Shown: positions 21,601 through 32,640 of the stretch, piece after piece
Layout: each line of letters starts with the position of its first letter
How positions within the stretch are numbered: position 1 is the first letter of the stretch
DNA from: Siderastrea radians
Taxonomy: Eukaryota > Cnidaria > Anthozoa > Scleractinia > Rhizangiidae
Assembly: GCA_964017195.1 (NCBI GenBank)
Contig: OZ024894.1
Location: 7,123,537 to 7,187,536, forward strand
Reading direction: 5' to 3'
Length of the DNA: 64,000 nucleotides
Made by a program: the position numbers and the translations under genes
The notes under the pieces: generated by a model
What the model was told of the DNA's origin: nothing
The model's input: only the letters and a program-made list of their open reading frames with translations
Database searches by the model: none

Positions 21601-23017
21601 CCTTAAATGAATCCTTTTAAAGGGTAAAAAATGCGATACATGCACATTGACTTGTTACCGATGAACTGACTAAAGTTTTTATGTTGCAGTATAGTTTACG
21701 GCTTATCGTGGGAAATGATGTCGAGAGTCGCAGTGCAGGCTTACAAACATAAGCTTTATTAAACCCTCTATCCCCCAAAAGCCGGTCAAAGTACAAATTG
21801 AATCGATTTTGTAACACCGAGAGACGAGCGGCTCTAGAGGAAAGTACTGCTATATAGCTTTAATTTCGGTGGTCACACTTTAGGATTTCATCCATAGAAT
21901 CAAAACTGTTAGAGCCTTATGTCATGACTCATCGTTTGACTCTAGGACTGAACTGAGGGTTAATTTAATCTCGATTCTTTCATCACTACAAGCAAGCGCG
22001 CGAATGTTCTATGCTAACCAGGTTTGCGGCTAAATAAACGCTGGGTTGAAGCGATGAAAGGCGCTCGCTTGAAGCACCAAGCACTGTGATGACACTTAAT
22101 ATACTTCAGCGGGGACGGCATGAGTGGAATGAAAGGTGAACGAGTAGTACAGTCGTAAAATGCCGATACTAAGATCAACCCTGTCTGTAACTAGCCTGCG
22201 TGCAGACGTCTCCTACTTCCTTCCACCCAGGCTAGTCTGTAACCTCTCCACTACAATTTTCACGATCTGTAAATCAATCCGCAGCTTCCATTTGATCTTG
22301 CACGGTGGCGCACTTACAGCAGATGGAAATAAATTTCCACTCATCGCCAAGTGAATTATTTTATACGCGGCGATGAGCAGTCGGCAGAGAGCGCGCTGAA
22401 TTTTATTCCCTCACCTGAGGAGTCCACAGTGCATTGCCAGCATTAGGGATGACCTTCAGCCGGTTTCTCCAGGCCTTGTTGAAGAACTTCTCCTTATGCG
22501 AGCCTGACAGGCCTGTCGGCGATAGCTTCTCCTGCATCCCTGGATCGGAATCGGGAGTAAGTTCATGCATATTAGAGGAACCCTTAGTTGCATTCGTTGA
22601 CGATCTACCCGTAGCTAACTCACTTCGCCCCTCTAATTCGCCATTCGCACCCCCCTTAAAAACAGATCCTATGTTTGTAATGGCTCCAGACGCTAGCTTT
22701 TGCAGTCCTTTCTTTTTGCCTACGGAAACCGAGGACCCCTCGTTCTCGGTCCTCGGAGACATTTCGCCAGATCCTTCGACAGGCTCTCTCTGGGTGCTCA
22801 TAGAATCCGGCGATCCGGCGCTCGCATCGTCCACGTTCGCGCCTTGCTCGAGCTTCGGTGCATAAGCTGGACTGGCATTTATGTTCCGGTATTTACGTTC
22901 TCTAGTGTACGATGGCTCGTTCATGGCTGTCGGAGATTGGGTTACAGTCCTGCAATATGGCGAAACCCGCTCCACTGATTCTATGTCCGTCGCGATCTCA
23001 CAAGCGTAAAGAACCAT
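9631..23017 (-). CDS. ARHGAP6: ARHGAP6 ortholog, Rho GTPase-activating protein (11 coding exons, 898 aa)
   Basis: It should stimulate GTP hydrolysis by Rho-type GTPases at the actin cytoskeleton. Coding exons: 22415-23017, 21306-21462, 18078-18164, 15636-16061, 15378-15433, 14430-14583, 13326-13477, 12737-12802, 12023-12136, 11121-11227, 9631-10405. All junctions are GT-AG and phase-consistent (2697 nt including the stop). Residues 202-216 (DNFSWSSVEGRTVQL) match the ARHGAP6 pre-GAP motif FTWNSMSGRSVRL. The RhoGAP domain spans about 395-605 with the arginine finger R433 in LGIFRVGG, then FKEYFRDLPEPLLTRDLY and NLAIIIGPNILHK. It is followed by VLLQLLDSEPEIVDYILRRK (human: LLETDPDVVDYLLRRK). 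The C-terminus has a W-rich motif (DWQDWQLENWFQWE) and ends ETLV, as in human ARHGAP6, a class I PDZ ligand. Start: ATG at 23017; an in-frame ATG 32 codons later is an alternative. The middle (283-420) is serine-rich and probably disordered. Human motifs are from memory. Confidence 0.93.
16847..16957. mobile_element. 111-bp foldback MITE in ARHGAP6 intron
   Basis: The ends ACAATTATCCTGC and GCAGGATAATTGT are inverted. The arms run about 45 bp inward, pairing GCGGAATATCCCCTGAT with ATCAGGTGATATTCCGC and TAGCC with GGCTA. TAAA abuts both sides, which may be a target-site duplication or chance in AT-rich DNA. It is non-coding and lies in the intron between exons 18078-18164 and 15636-16061. Confidence 0.65.
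17070..17164. repeat. Foldback element (~95 bp hairpin)
   Basis: ATCTCTTGTTAGATGTTT followed by TAAAGTATCGCCGTAT on the left pairs with ATATGGCGATACTTAAC followed by AAACATCTAATAAGAT on the right, giving arms of about 38 bp with few mismatches. It explains the overlapping open frames on both strands at this place. It is a MITE-like element in an ARHGAP6 intron. Confidence 0.6.
17280..17540. repeat. Coral-type repeat with CCTAAACAGGGTA words
   Basis: The stretch GGGGATACTCCCTTGTATGG is followed by repeated TTGTCCTAAACAGGGTATA-like units (17365, 17396, 17425, 17464) and a poly-C run at about 17529-17539. It is non-coding. I associate this sequence with an abundant coral intergenic repeat, from memory only. 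Confidence 0.5.
18242..18448. mobile_element. 207-bp MITE with exact 9-bp duplication (Mutator-like)
   Basis: The termini CATTCTCGTCCCC and GGGGATGAGAATG are inverted, and GATCCTTTTGGCCAGC / GCTGGCCAAAAGGATC form a second inverted pair just inside. GAGTCATGT flanks both sides exactly (18233-18241 and 18449-18457). The insertion lies only 77 bp upstream of the ARHGAP6 exon at 18078-18164, close to its splice acceptor. Confidence 0.85.
19719..19749 (+). repeat. (GATTT)n microsatellite
   Basis: Six tandem GATTT units occur in an ARHGAP6 intron. They produce an SNQIKSNQ-like frame on the minus strand that is not a gene. Confidence 0.9.
19970..20310 (-). repeat. Dispersed ~150-bp repeat family, inverse orientation
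   Basis: The words TTTTGAATCTGTGAATGAATTC (20067) and TTTTGAGTCTGTGGATAAAATTC (20272), together with CAAATGAAAT, are reverse-orientation versions of the TTTGAATGGTCACACTTTAGGATT / ATCCACAGACTC family seen at 21840, 29480-29720 and 62655-62930. Two diverged units appear here in tandem inside an ARHGAP6 intron. Confidence 0.5.
22192..22234. mobile_element. 43-bp minimal MITE with exact 9-bp duplication
   Basis: The ends TAGCCTGCG and CCCAGGCTA are inverted over TAGCCTG/CAGGCTA. GTCTGTAAC flanks both sides exactly (22183-22191 and 22235-22243). The termini match those of the 259-bp element at 9275-9533 (TAGTCTG..CAGGCTA), so both probably belong to one Mutator-like group. It lies in ARHGAP6 intron 1. 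Confidence 0.8.
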
Positions 23018-23248
23018 GAATGTCCTGACAGTGAAATCTTAAACTGCTTCAAGTAGCATGACATTCAGTCCGCGAACTCGAGCTCTCTTGAACGCGTCGG
23101 ACGTCGAGAAGAGTTTCATAATTTGCCTCCTGTTCACGTTTTCTAATGGAATTGAGTTTTGTGTGTAGCTGTGAGCGAGTTGCTAATCATTCATTGATTG
23201 ACGCGGGGGCAGATCTTATTAATTGAAATCAATAATGACCCGCTCCCG

Positions 23249-23279
23249 ATTGGCTGACAAACAAAGGGAGGTGACGTCA
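23249..23279 (-). promoter_or_regulatory. Putative ARHGAP6 promoter: CCAAT box plus CRE
   Basis: An inverted CCAAT box (GCCAATC on the minus strand, 23249-23253) lies 19 bp from a perfect palindromic cAMP-response element, TGACGTCA (23272-23279). They are about 230-260 bp upstream of the ARHGAP6 start codon, next to CpG-containing sequence (CACGCGCG). No TATA box is evident. Short uORFs lie between these sites and the start codon. Confidence 0.5.
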
Positions 23280-25603
23280 CGCGCGTAATGCCACTTCTAT
23301 TGTACTTTGCCGCGCCAACAAACAGCGCTTTTAACTATTAATGACAAGCAAAGAAGCCTCATCGATGGGATTCTAAGTAAGAAACATTGATTTACAGAGC
23401 TCGTTGAATACACAGAAGGCATAACGCCAAGTAAACATGCCAAATAAACACAACCCTGTCTTTGTACGTGTACACGCAATGATGGTTCGGCAGATAACTT
23501 TTCATCGTCCGGCGCCCTTTTCCAATGTCGTTGTGGTCGTTGTTTTGATTTAAAGTCATTTCGTAGTTTATCTAGATGTATCTGTTCCGTGGCCAACTAA
23601 TTCCCAATTAACACTACCTGTAGGGGATCTCAGTTATGAAATTATTTAAATTGCGAGAGTTTTAGACAACTACTCAGTGCTCTGCGTATTTGATTGTTAT
23701 CATAGCCCGAGGGGATAGAATCGTGTACTCGCGCGATGCGGGTTGACGTAACCGTACGACTGAAACGCAACGAACTGAGACTAAAACATCCGCTCGCGAC
23801 TTGATGTACTGAAATCTGTTGTTATGGTACGATATACGGGGGCGAAAGTTCATACGGCCTTGCGCTCGGCGTTTAATTCGAATTTCGATGCTTCTTGGCG
23901 ACGGCTTAATTGCTGCATTCTTATCAAGTCTGAGTGGAGAACAAAAGTTACTCGGGATATATAGACTAATTATCGACGCGAGAAGACACGAGAGTACCAA
24001 AACTTGTCAAAAGAACAGACGTGTTTGATTGATGCACCTGTAGTAGTTGCTCAACCGTTCGTCGCGAATTTAATTCACATACGCAACTAAGTGTTAAGAT
24101 ATTCCAGTGATAAGTCCGAGACGATTCTTTATCGCCCTCTAAAGTAGTGTTTCAGAGCAGTTTGTGTTCACAATTTGATACCCTAAAAACTCAAAAATCT
24201 GAAGCCTTTTTTGTACCGCTGCTTCAAAATATTTCAATTCTCTTGCATTCAGCTAACATTGTTTAAAGTTTTAGCTAAAACAAACAACGTTTGGCGCGAT
24301 TGTGCAACATTTGTTTTTGCTACAATTCCATTCTTGAAATCACTCAAACTCCTAACAAAGTATCTTTATCAACTTTGACCAACTTAATTTCGCTTTGCTT
24401 TAGTGTGAAACAAGGAAAACTGGTGTAGATATTTAAAACACTTGAATGTCATGTGTGGATACGCCGTATGATTACAGACTACACTGTTTACATTTTGCAA
24501 TAGGGAATTAAAACTGTAATACCGGTAACTTTCGCTCAGTTTTAACCATATACTCCTCCAAATCTAAGATCGCAACTTCCTAAAAACAAAACTAAACTTC
24601 ATTTTGTTAATTTTATTAATTTAATACATTCTTCTGACGCAAATTTACCCGCACTTATCTTTGTTTTCTTTTAGTCTGTGTTATTTCCTTTTCCTCGCTG
24701 GAATGTCACGTCTTACACGCAAATTAGCGCATGTTCGAAACTTTGTTTTCTACTAAAGCAAAGTTTGTTTAGGTTTGTTTGTTTTATGATGTTACAACAT
24801 ACTTCATTCAGCATAAGCTACCTGACCATGAGAGTTAATTTTTAGTGCTATGTATAGAGGGGATTTTGCAAGTTGTGAATTTGAGACCATCTGAATGAAA
24901 AGAGCGCAGATAAAATCTAAATTCCATGTTTGGTGTAGTTACAGTACATTAGCAAACTCATCAATGTCGCAGGCTACAATCTTGATTCAAACCGGCGCGC
25001 GCTTTGGCGGTATATCTGCTCGCTCAGACGCCATAGGTTAATTTGATTTTCTAGTGGTGTGAACCTTGCCTAGTGTCAAGTTTCAGCCGGGAGATATTTC
25101 TTCGTGTGTAAGTTGTCTTCACGTCAGTATGGTAACACTATCTTTTTCCTCGAGTGTGTTGAAAAAGTTGGCTCGAAATCAATTTTTCTTGAAACACGCG
25201 AGCAATGATTGTCGCTCAGAACAAGTTGACTCCTCATCCCAGACTTCCATTGGTAAAAAGATCGAAACCAAGTTTGTGAAAGTAACTCAGTTCTTGGAAT
25301 ATGTACTTTCCAGATGAAGCGGATTAAAGTAATATGCCTCTATTCGAAGATCTACTGTCAATATTCGAGAACGATTTCAGTTATTCTCCTCAGTAGCTGG
25401 AAGACACTGGTCACACGGCTTGAAAACTATTTCGATTTCGCGTTTCTTTTCTTTTCCCATTGCTAAGTGCGGAGGCCGCCCTCCCTCGCTGTGGACCGAC
25501 ACCTGTGAGGGCCAAAGCCACCTTATGTTCGATTAGCCACGCGCGTCTACAGACACAAATACTGAAAGCGCCTTCAAACTGCTAGAAGAGAACAGCCACT
25601 TAC

Positions 25604-25787
25604 CTTCATAATACTGGCTGTAGGATCTGGGATGGCCCCTTCGGTTCTGGCTTGAAACAAACGGATTGAAAGAGTCGACTTCAGGCATCATTTCACGCCG
25701 CACCTTAGGCGAGGAAAAGATATCGATAGGGTAGTCACAAGTCTGAAGCGATTTAATATGCCTGCTGTATAACTCATCCACAGTGCC
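25604..25787 (-). CDS. Candidate alternative 5' exon of ARHGAP6 (phase 0 to phase 1)
   Basis: An open frame of 61 codons lies between an AG (CTAGCTACAG) and a strong GTAAGT donor. It has sensible codon use and reads DELYSRHIK, then MMPEVDSFNPFVSSQNRRGH, then PRSYSQYYE. The donor is phase 1, so it could splice to the phase-1 exon at 18078-18164 but not directly to the phase-0 exon at 21306. The upstream acceptor has a weak pyrimidine tract, so translation might instead start at the internal ATG pair. I do not recognise the peptide. Confidence 0.35.
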
Positions 25788-28700
25788 CTGTAGCTAGTGA
25801 TTGACAGGTACCTATCACTCATTAGATCATTTTGCCTCGCAGCTGCGGTTTAATTAACCCTATCCTGAGCCCTCCTGGAGCACAACTTTTAGTCATGTAA
25901 TGTCTGTAATGAATGCGGCTTCACTGCAGTCTTTGTTCTAACTTTTCCCTCTCTAGACGAAATCTAATGCGTGAGCCGATTTAGGGAAAGTTTTGGCTAG
26001 AGACGCTTGTTTTTCGTTTTGTCCCGGGAGGAAATTTCGGAAAATTTGTCTTTTAAGTGTGGCGCCATCACAAGTGGAATCGAAGTGAAGGCAGTAAAAG
26101 TCGTTCGTGCAGAAATAATAATAATAACACTTGGAAACGTTCGGGCAGAGTGAAAAACGAGAGAACAGACTTAAGAAGGCCATGCTATAGATAGCTAGCG
26201 AGCAATGTCAATTACCTATTAAAACTAACCTTGTGCAAATCAAATGAGCGTTTGAGACGAGTCAATCGTACGGTCTACTGTCATAAAATTTGCTCAACTA
26301 AATATGTATGAAAGAACTTTCCATACCATTGTGGATTCAAACGTTAGAGGGCGTTCAATGACGCAGAAGTACGCTCCAGAGTCCTTATTCGCTCCCGTGT
26401 TTGACTAGTTACGTCCGTTCTGCCTACCGATTGTTGTTATTTGTCAAGTTAATCCTCTTGAAATGTCTAATCCTTTATCCTCTGACCTTCAAATCCTTGT
26501 TTTTCGTGGTCTGTTTGTTAGTCTAGCGCTCGACCAGCCACGTTTTCGTTGGGTTGTTTTCGTGTCTTCAGACCGGAGTTCATAAGCCGTGGTTCGGATG
26601 TGGAGGCAATTTATAGACAGTTTCCAATGAAATGCTCGTTGTCAGTTCTTTCAACGGATTTTCTTGATCTTTTTAAGCTCTTTCCGGTGTCATTGTTTCT
26701 GTTGAATGGCGAAGCCCAAATATCCAAACACTTAAGACTTATTTGATATATTGTACACTTTGGATTTGTTTGCAAACATTTTTCACGTTCATATCATCAC
26801 GTTTCGGTTTCAAACAATCCCCTCGTACCACTCTAAAAAACCAAATGTTCCTTAAAATAGTCACTGCTTTGTACCTCCAGTTCCTCTATTAAACTAAACC
26901 GCAAAGTACTTTTCACAAATAAATGGAAATTTTTGAAACTATTTTTAGAAGACTTTGTGTGTTCTAATGTTTTGCCAAATAATAATTAACCGTGAAAATC
27001 ACGCTATACTTTGGGGACTTGTAGCTATGATCGTCTTCTCCTTGACGACCTTGGCCGTTCTGGCTGAGAAGTTTATTTGTAAACTATGAGCTATAGTGGC
27101 TTTTGGAATTTGTTTTATCAACCAAGTGTAGTGAATAACTTCATTTTAACACCGTGAACCAATGAGCGTTCAATATCACGAGTTGCCCCCTTAAGCCTCA
27201 AAGTGTCCTCGCGACATTCCGGCAATCTGCTTTGTTCCACGAATAACTTAATGGTGTTTTAAAGGCATAAATACTTGGTGAAATATAAAAGCTCGTGTCT
27301 TTTCCTGCCACCATTAATCATAAAAATTGCGGTAATGACAAGGCGTATTGAGTTGTCCTCCTTAATAGCCAGATGAGGGCAATAAACTAATAGGGTTTGA
27401 CCTCAATGTCGATTTTTATTATAATACGTGAGGTGAATTTTAATTGTTGCTTTCTTGTTTTGGAGGTAACTAAATTGCTTCCTTTAGAGTGATCAGTCTA
27501 TCTTTTCCCTCAGATTGTCAATAGAAAGCCATTCACCGGAGGGTCACGATAGCTAAGTAAATAGTCATCATGATCAAATTAAAGTTCTCCCAACTAGGAC
27601 TTAAGAAGATGCAAAGAAACCGCTAAAGAGAATTTGTATATTGATACTGCAGTGTCAACATCAAGATGATACAGCCGCACACAACAACGAGCTTACATCT
27701 TAATTTGTCGAACATAAATCCAAGAAAAATACTGTATGTGCTAACAGACATCTGCACTAACAAAAACGTAGGAAGGCCAGTTCCGGCATGACGGCCTTTG
27801 CGTATTTTTTGCGTGGTGAATTGTTATAAATCAGTCTGATGAAGCATTTCCTTTAGTTTCCTCCATCTAATATGAATTCACGTAACATGGTTCGATTTCA
27901 GTGTTTTTGTCTGTGGATGACAGAAATCCTTAAGTGCGACCATTCAAATGAAAGCTCATGATTGAGGAGCTTTTGAGTTTGTGGGTAAAATTTCTAGAGG
28001 ATGACCATTGAAAAGAAAGCCTTTGAGTAATGGCAAAGATGGTTCTAACTTGTGAGACTGTAGATAAGTTTGCATTTTCCCTCAGGTGGCAATTTTTGAC
28101 AATTTATATTGGGGCGTTTCAGCAGGTACTGTTAATCAGACATCAAAAACTTTGCCGACCAAACGTGCGGGAACGTCTGCCAACGCAGCAAATTTTTATC
28201 AAGGATAACGTCAGGTTAAAGTATTTAGCGCGTATTTTCAAAAGACTCAAGTAGTTAACTATCAGGCTGTCGACCCAGAATTAAACCAAGAAACTGGTGC
28301 AGGTTTCATGCGCAATTTGTTCTCCGTATCGCAGTTTCCACATTGTAATTTTTGACCGCAGTGAAGTGCATTTGTCATGCGTAACATTATCTGTCAGTAG
28401 TTATTATTTGCACTTTCACGCGGCGGCACACGCGAGCTAACGACTTCCGAATGCGGTTTTCTTCGAATCACAAGAACGCATCGACGCTCAAGTGGGTGGC
28501 TATTATTGCTTCTTTGAAAACAGACGTGCGAAGCAGTCGATGATGACGTTCCCGGCTTTTTTGCTCCAACGTAAACCTCTGAGAAAAGGAAGGCTTTTGG
28601 GAGGAAGGGGGTTGGAGAGGGGGTTGTGACCCGCCCAAAAATACCCCTGGGATAGGGAGAAAGAAAAATTCTAATCGGACGCTATTGATTTTACCCAAAC

Positions 28701-29449
28701 CTAGAAATTTGAACGCTAATTAGCAAGGAATTTTAACCAGTTGGAAATAGCAAAAATGTTGCAATCTCACTTGCCTGGAACGTTACGTTCAGCTCTTTCC
28801 GGTATTTTCAGAAAAAATTAGTATGTAACATCGAGAAGTATTCCACAATTGCTGAAAATTTCTTACGAAAAATTTAAAGACGTTATTGAACGTCAAATTA
28901 TTCATCGCATTTGTTGTCACCGAAATTCATAAATGTCATACCGTAAGTTCAGCCGGAAATTCAAGGTCGCACCGGACGTTTTCCGTTTTCTAGATTCTGG
29001 AACTCCTGCGAAATAGCTAATGGCCGGTTTCACCAGTGAAAAACCGGACGAGATGATCAGGTTGGAAATGTTAGTAATTTTGGACTTGCCTGAACGGGAC
29101 GTTTTAGGTCTCCGAAAGTTTAAGAAAAATCTTGAAATAACTAGAGATGTTCTTCAATTGAGCATCTGATAGCTGATCCTCTCAGAGTTAAAACATTGTC
29201 TAGTTAGAACATAGGGGTTTAAAACGGATACTAAAAAATTGCCTTGTGAACAGTACATTTCTTATCACTGTATCAGATTAATTCAAGACCGTAAGGGCGG
29301 TCGGACATTTAGATCGAGCCAAACATTTTACTCTTAATTCACATTGTTCTTGCTCAGTGTACTTCTCAAACAGTGCCACATTCCAATTGAGCTTTTCTTT
29401 TTAATTTCCACTTGGAAAAAATTATAGAAACACTGAACCAGTTCCAAGA

Positions 29450-29730
29450 ACATGCTCCGTCAGTAGCTTTCATTTGAGTGACTAATAGCATTTAAGGATG
29501 TGACATTTAAGGATTCCATCCGAAGGCTGAAACACCCTCTAATGCGTAACAAACAGGACCGCAGAAAGAAAGTTCAATATTGTGCATTAGAATGGTCACA
29601 CGTAAGGATGCATGCAGTGTAATAAACAGCACCAGGGGAGAGTACTGCCTGAATAGCTTTCACTTGAATGGCCACACTTTAGGGTTAACACCAGAGACGT
29701 AAAATTTAGTACCGCCTCGTGCAGGATGTT
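29450..29730 (+). repeat. Dispersed ~150-bp repeat family (GGTCACACTTTAGGATT)
   Basis: Two diverged units read TAGCTTTCATTTGAGTG.., ATTAGAATGGTCACACGTAAG, and then TAGCTTTCACTTGAATGGCC, ACACTTTAGGGTTAACACC. AATAAACAGCACCAGGGGAG lies between them. Related copies occur at 21840-21925, 33925-33985 and 62655-62930. Confidence 0.55.
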
Positions 29731-32269
29731 TTGGTATTTTTGTGCGGAACAAGACGTAGTTAAATTACTTTAGCGGTTTTATGTTTGACTGCCCTGGAAT
29801 TAAGCTGCAGGGTTTGCAAAGTAAATGTGGTTAGGAAAGTCGCTTTTTTTAAAGCCCTCTACGATATTATTTAGAACCGTATACACTTTGCATATGAAAA
29901 ATAAGGTGTGTACTTGTTATTTGTGACCGGCGAGGCGACCTTGTTGGCACTTCGCCGATTGTGGAGTCAATGGAAACAGAACCTTGGCTCTCACATAAAA
30001 TACCTGCATGTACGATACGTAAAGCACACGAAAGAGTTTGAACCCTTTCACGCGCTGATAGAGGCAAACCTGGGAAAAATACGGTTGTGTCTTGTGAGTT
30101 GATGGATGAAACCCATAGGTGTGGCCATTGAAAACTACTTAAACTTTTAAGTTTATTACATAGCTGTTTGTCCGAGTTATCGCAGTGTTCGTAGAATGGA
30201 CAGGGTGACTACCTTTCTGTGGTGCTATTTGATTTTCATATTTGAAAACTTGCCAGTTGCCTATTTTGCTTTTGGTGGGTTTCACGTGTAATAAGAACCT
30301 TCCCAGAATCGTTTGAACCAGACTAAATGTCACGTCTTCAGTTCAGTGGAGAATGCTTTATGATTTGCAACGTTAAGATCCAGTTTCAGTAAACGTCACG
30401 TTGTCCACGTAACATGGCCATCCCTCGAAGTTGTTTTTCAAAGTATGACAAAGAGCACCATCGGAGCGTGAACTGCTTGGTGTTATTGACGTCGTCGCGT
30501 GGATTGCGGAAACTCTCAAGCACTATCAAGTATGGAAAGTGCAATTAAAAACCGCATAACTCTAACGTCATCATAAGAACATGTTACAACCTGTCCGCTT
30601 AACCGTGTGAGTGGCAGGGGGAGAGGGTACCCTTCGATTTCTTGGTTTGGTTGTCTCGCTTGCGTCTCATACCCCTGACTCTATTGGACATCAACATAAT
30701 CTTCTTCCCTTCTTCGAACCTGATCTCTAAGCTCTGTGCGTTCCATATACCAACAGGTAACACTGTTAATGTGTTAAGAACCCGGGCCATCTTAATGGAA
30801 CATTCCAGTTCTTTGAGTATAAATAAAGTATGTATGTAACATCAGCAAACTTGGTTAAACTGCAAATCAACTGTAATGCGAGTCTTTTCTGCTTTCCAGA
30901 ACGACAACAGTCTGGATTCTGATCCGTTTAGGCGTTATGTTCAATTCCCAAACAGTCCAAATAATTAGCGCGGAATCGAACGATTTAGTTCGATTGGTTT
31001 GATTATGGAGTACTAACAGGTTCTGAAATCGATTTTGTTCGAATGCCAAACACAGTTCAACATAATCAAACGATTGAATTCGATTTTGTTTGATAGCCAT
31101 AACCTATTTTCATACGACATTTTTACAAAAGAGTCAGTTTCAATATTAATAAGACTACAAGTGTTATCAGCTGAAATTTCTTTAAAACTTACACAAAACT
31201 CAAGACAACTTTGATTGGAAAGAATTTTCACTTACCGATGTTATGTAAACCCATACCCGGGCGAGCATACCGAAACGGCTGAAATGCACACACAAAAACG
31301 CCCACAAAGTATTATAAAATGGTTTCAGAAATTGTTTATTATTTAACAGAAATGGTTTCTCTCTTTTTGTTTCTTTTTTCCTTTCAGTGGTCAAGTGAGC
31401 ATTGTATATATTAGGACTTTGTGAATAATTATCGCAAAGGGTAATAAATTAACAATGAAAGGACAGCTGCATAATTTACATCTTAAGCTGAAATTTAGCT
31501 TATATTCTCCTGAAATGTATCTCATTAAGACAAAAATACTAAAATGCCGATAAAAGTGGAAACCGAAATTCAACTCAGTAAAACAAATGCAATAATACTA
31601 AACAGGAATTCAAATGGAGTATCAAATAGCCGAGAAAGCTAATGTATTGAGGCCTAGAAATAACTCTCATCTTGGGTTTAAATTTTGGCTTATTTTGCCG
31701 CGATGTGATAAATAAAACCTTGCTTTCCTGAAACTTTTTTTTTTCGTACAATTACCTACCAAATGTTATCAAACGCTATAAAGTTGAAATTTTTATTTTA
31801 AGCTGTTCTTGTGACAACGACTTGTGTGATTCGGCGTGAATACACGAGTGAATTACGTATGTAGACTTTTTTTAAATACTCTGTACATCTTTTTAAAAAA
31901 TTATATTCTCTCAGAGAACAAGTCCAGTTGTCACAATGATCCTGGTGGGTTCAGGTTAACACCAGGAACGGATATCCACTTTGTCATAAAACATTCTTCT
32001 CGCTTTACAATCGAGTTCCTCTTGCGACGTTCCAGGCATTCAACTTTTGCCCATTTTACTGTTAACTCTTGATAATCATTCTCCATGAGGAGTTACGTTT
32101 AATTGCCAGAAGCAACTGTGTTTGTCTTGGCTTTCTGATTTCAGAAATACACAAACTTGCTCAGAAAACGCCTGCACTGTTCTCCAACAAATCGGGGCAA
32201 ACAAGTTGTTTTATCAACCAATCAGAAACAGAGGCCAAACCAGTCAAATCAGTTGTGAGTTGGCTTATT

Positions 32270-32505
32270 GGCATTTTCCCGCTCTTGACACCAGCGACAC
32301 ATTTCCCGCGTTCGGCAGTGGTTGACTGTTTTCCCCTATTTGGCACTCGTTGCTTGTTTTCCTGCATTTGGCACTGGCTGCATACGTTCCCGTGTGGTAC
32401 CGGTTTCTTGTTTTCCCGCGTGATTTCCCGCGTGTGGCACTGGTGTGTGTTTTCCCGCTTTCGGTCCTTTGCCTGTTTTCCCGCGTTAGGCACTCGATTC
32501 AAGTT
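32270..32505. repeat. Minisatellite with TTTTCCCGCGTTTGGCACTGG-like units
   Basis: About seven diverged 25-35-bp units (TTTTCCCGCGT followed by GGCACTCG or GGCACTGG) lie just beyond the 3' end of the DLC-type gene. The long plus-strand open frame across it comes from the repeat, not from a gene. Diverged antisense copies (GTGCCAAGCGCGGGAAAA) appear at about 50505-50560. Confidence 0.6.
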
Positions 32506-32574
32506 TGGCTCTGACCAATTCATAGTGTTACTTTGCGTCTGCTGTTGTTGGCCAGATTACATCTCTTTCACTGT

Positions 32575-32580
32575 TTTATT
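32575..32580 (-). terminator. Polyadenylation signal AATAAA of the DLC-type gene
   Basis: AATAAA on the minus strand lies about 60 bp after the TGA at 32641-32643. It is the first canonical signal downstream, which would give a very short 3' UTR. Confidence 0.55.
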
Positions 32581-32640
32581 AGAGAGAAGCTCTAGCACAG
32601 TTACAACCTCTGTGCCATGTTAAGACGTACACAGGGTTTC

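Larger units (their letters stand above)
23300..32570. other. Gene-poor stretch between the two RhoGAP genes
   Basis: Apart from the candidate exon at 25604-25787, no exon with motif or splice support was found on either strand. The DNA is AT-rich and holds diverged dispersed-repeat units (27895-28050 inverse, 29450-29730) and short direct repeats of GATTTTGTT/CGATTG words at about 30970-31095. A minisatellite lies at its right end. Confidence 0.5.

Noticed and set aside
22434..22978. Plus-strand frames of 143 and 92 codons
   Set aside because: They are antisense shadows of the first ARHGAP6 exon and have no motifs of their own.
23297..23596. Minus-strand frame beginning ATEQIHLDKLRNDFKSKQRP
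   Set aside because: It looks mildly protein-like, but has no ATG start, no convincing donor, and lies upstream of the likely ARHGAP6 promoter sites.
32069..32623. 184-codon plus-strand frame
   Set aside because: It runs through the TTTTCCCGC minisatellite and across the DLC poly(A) signal; the composition reflects the repeat.
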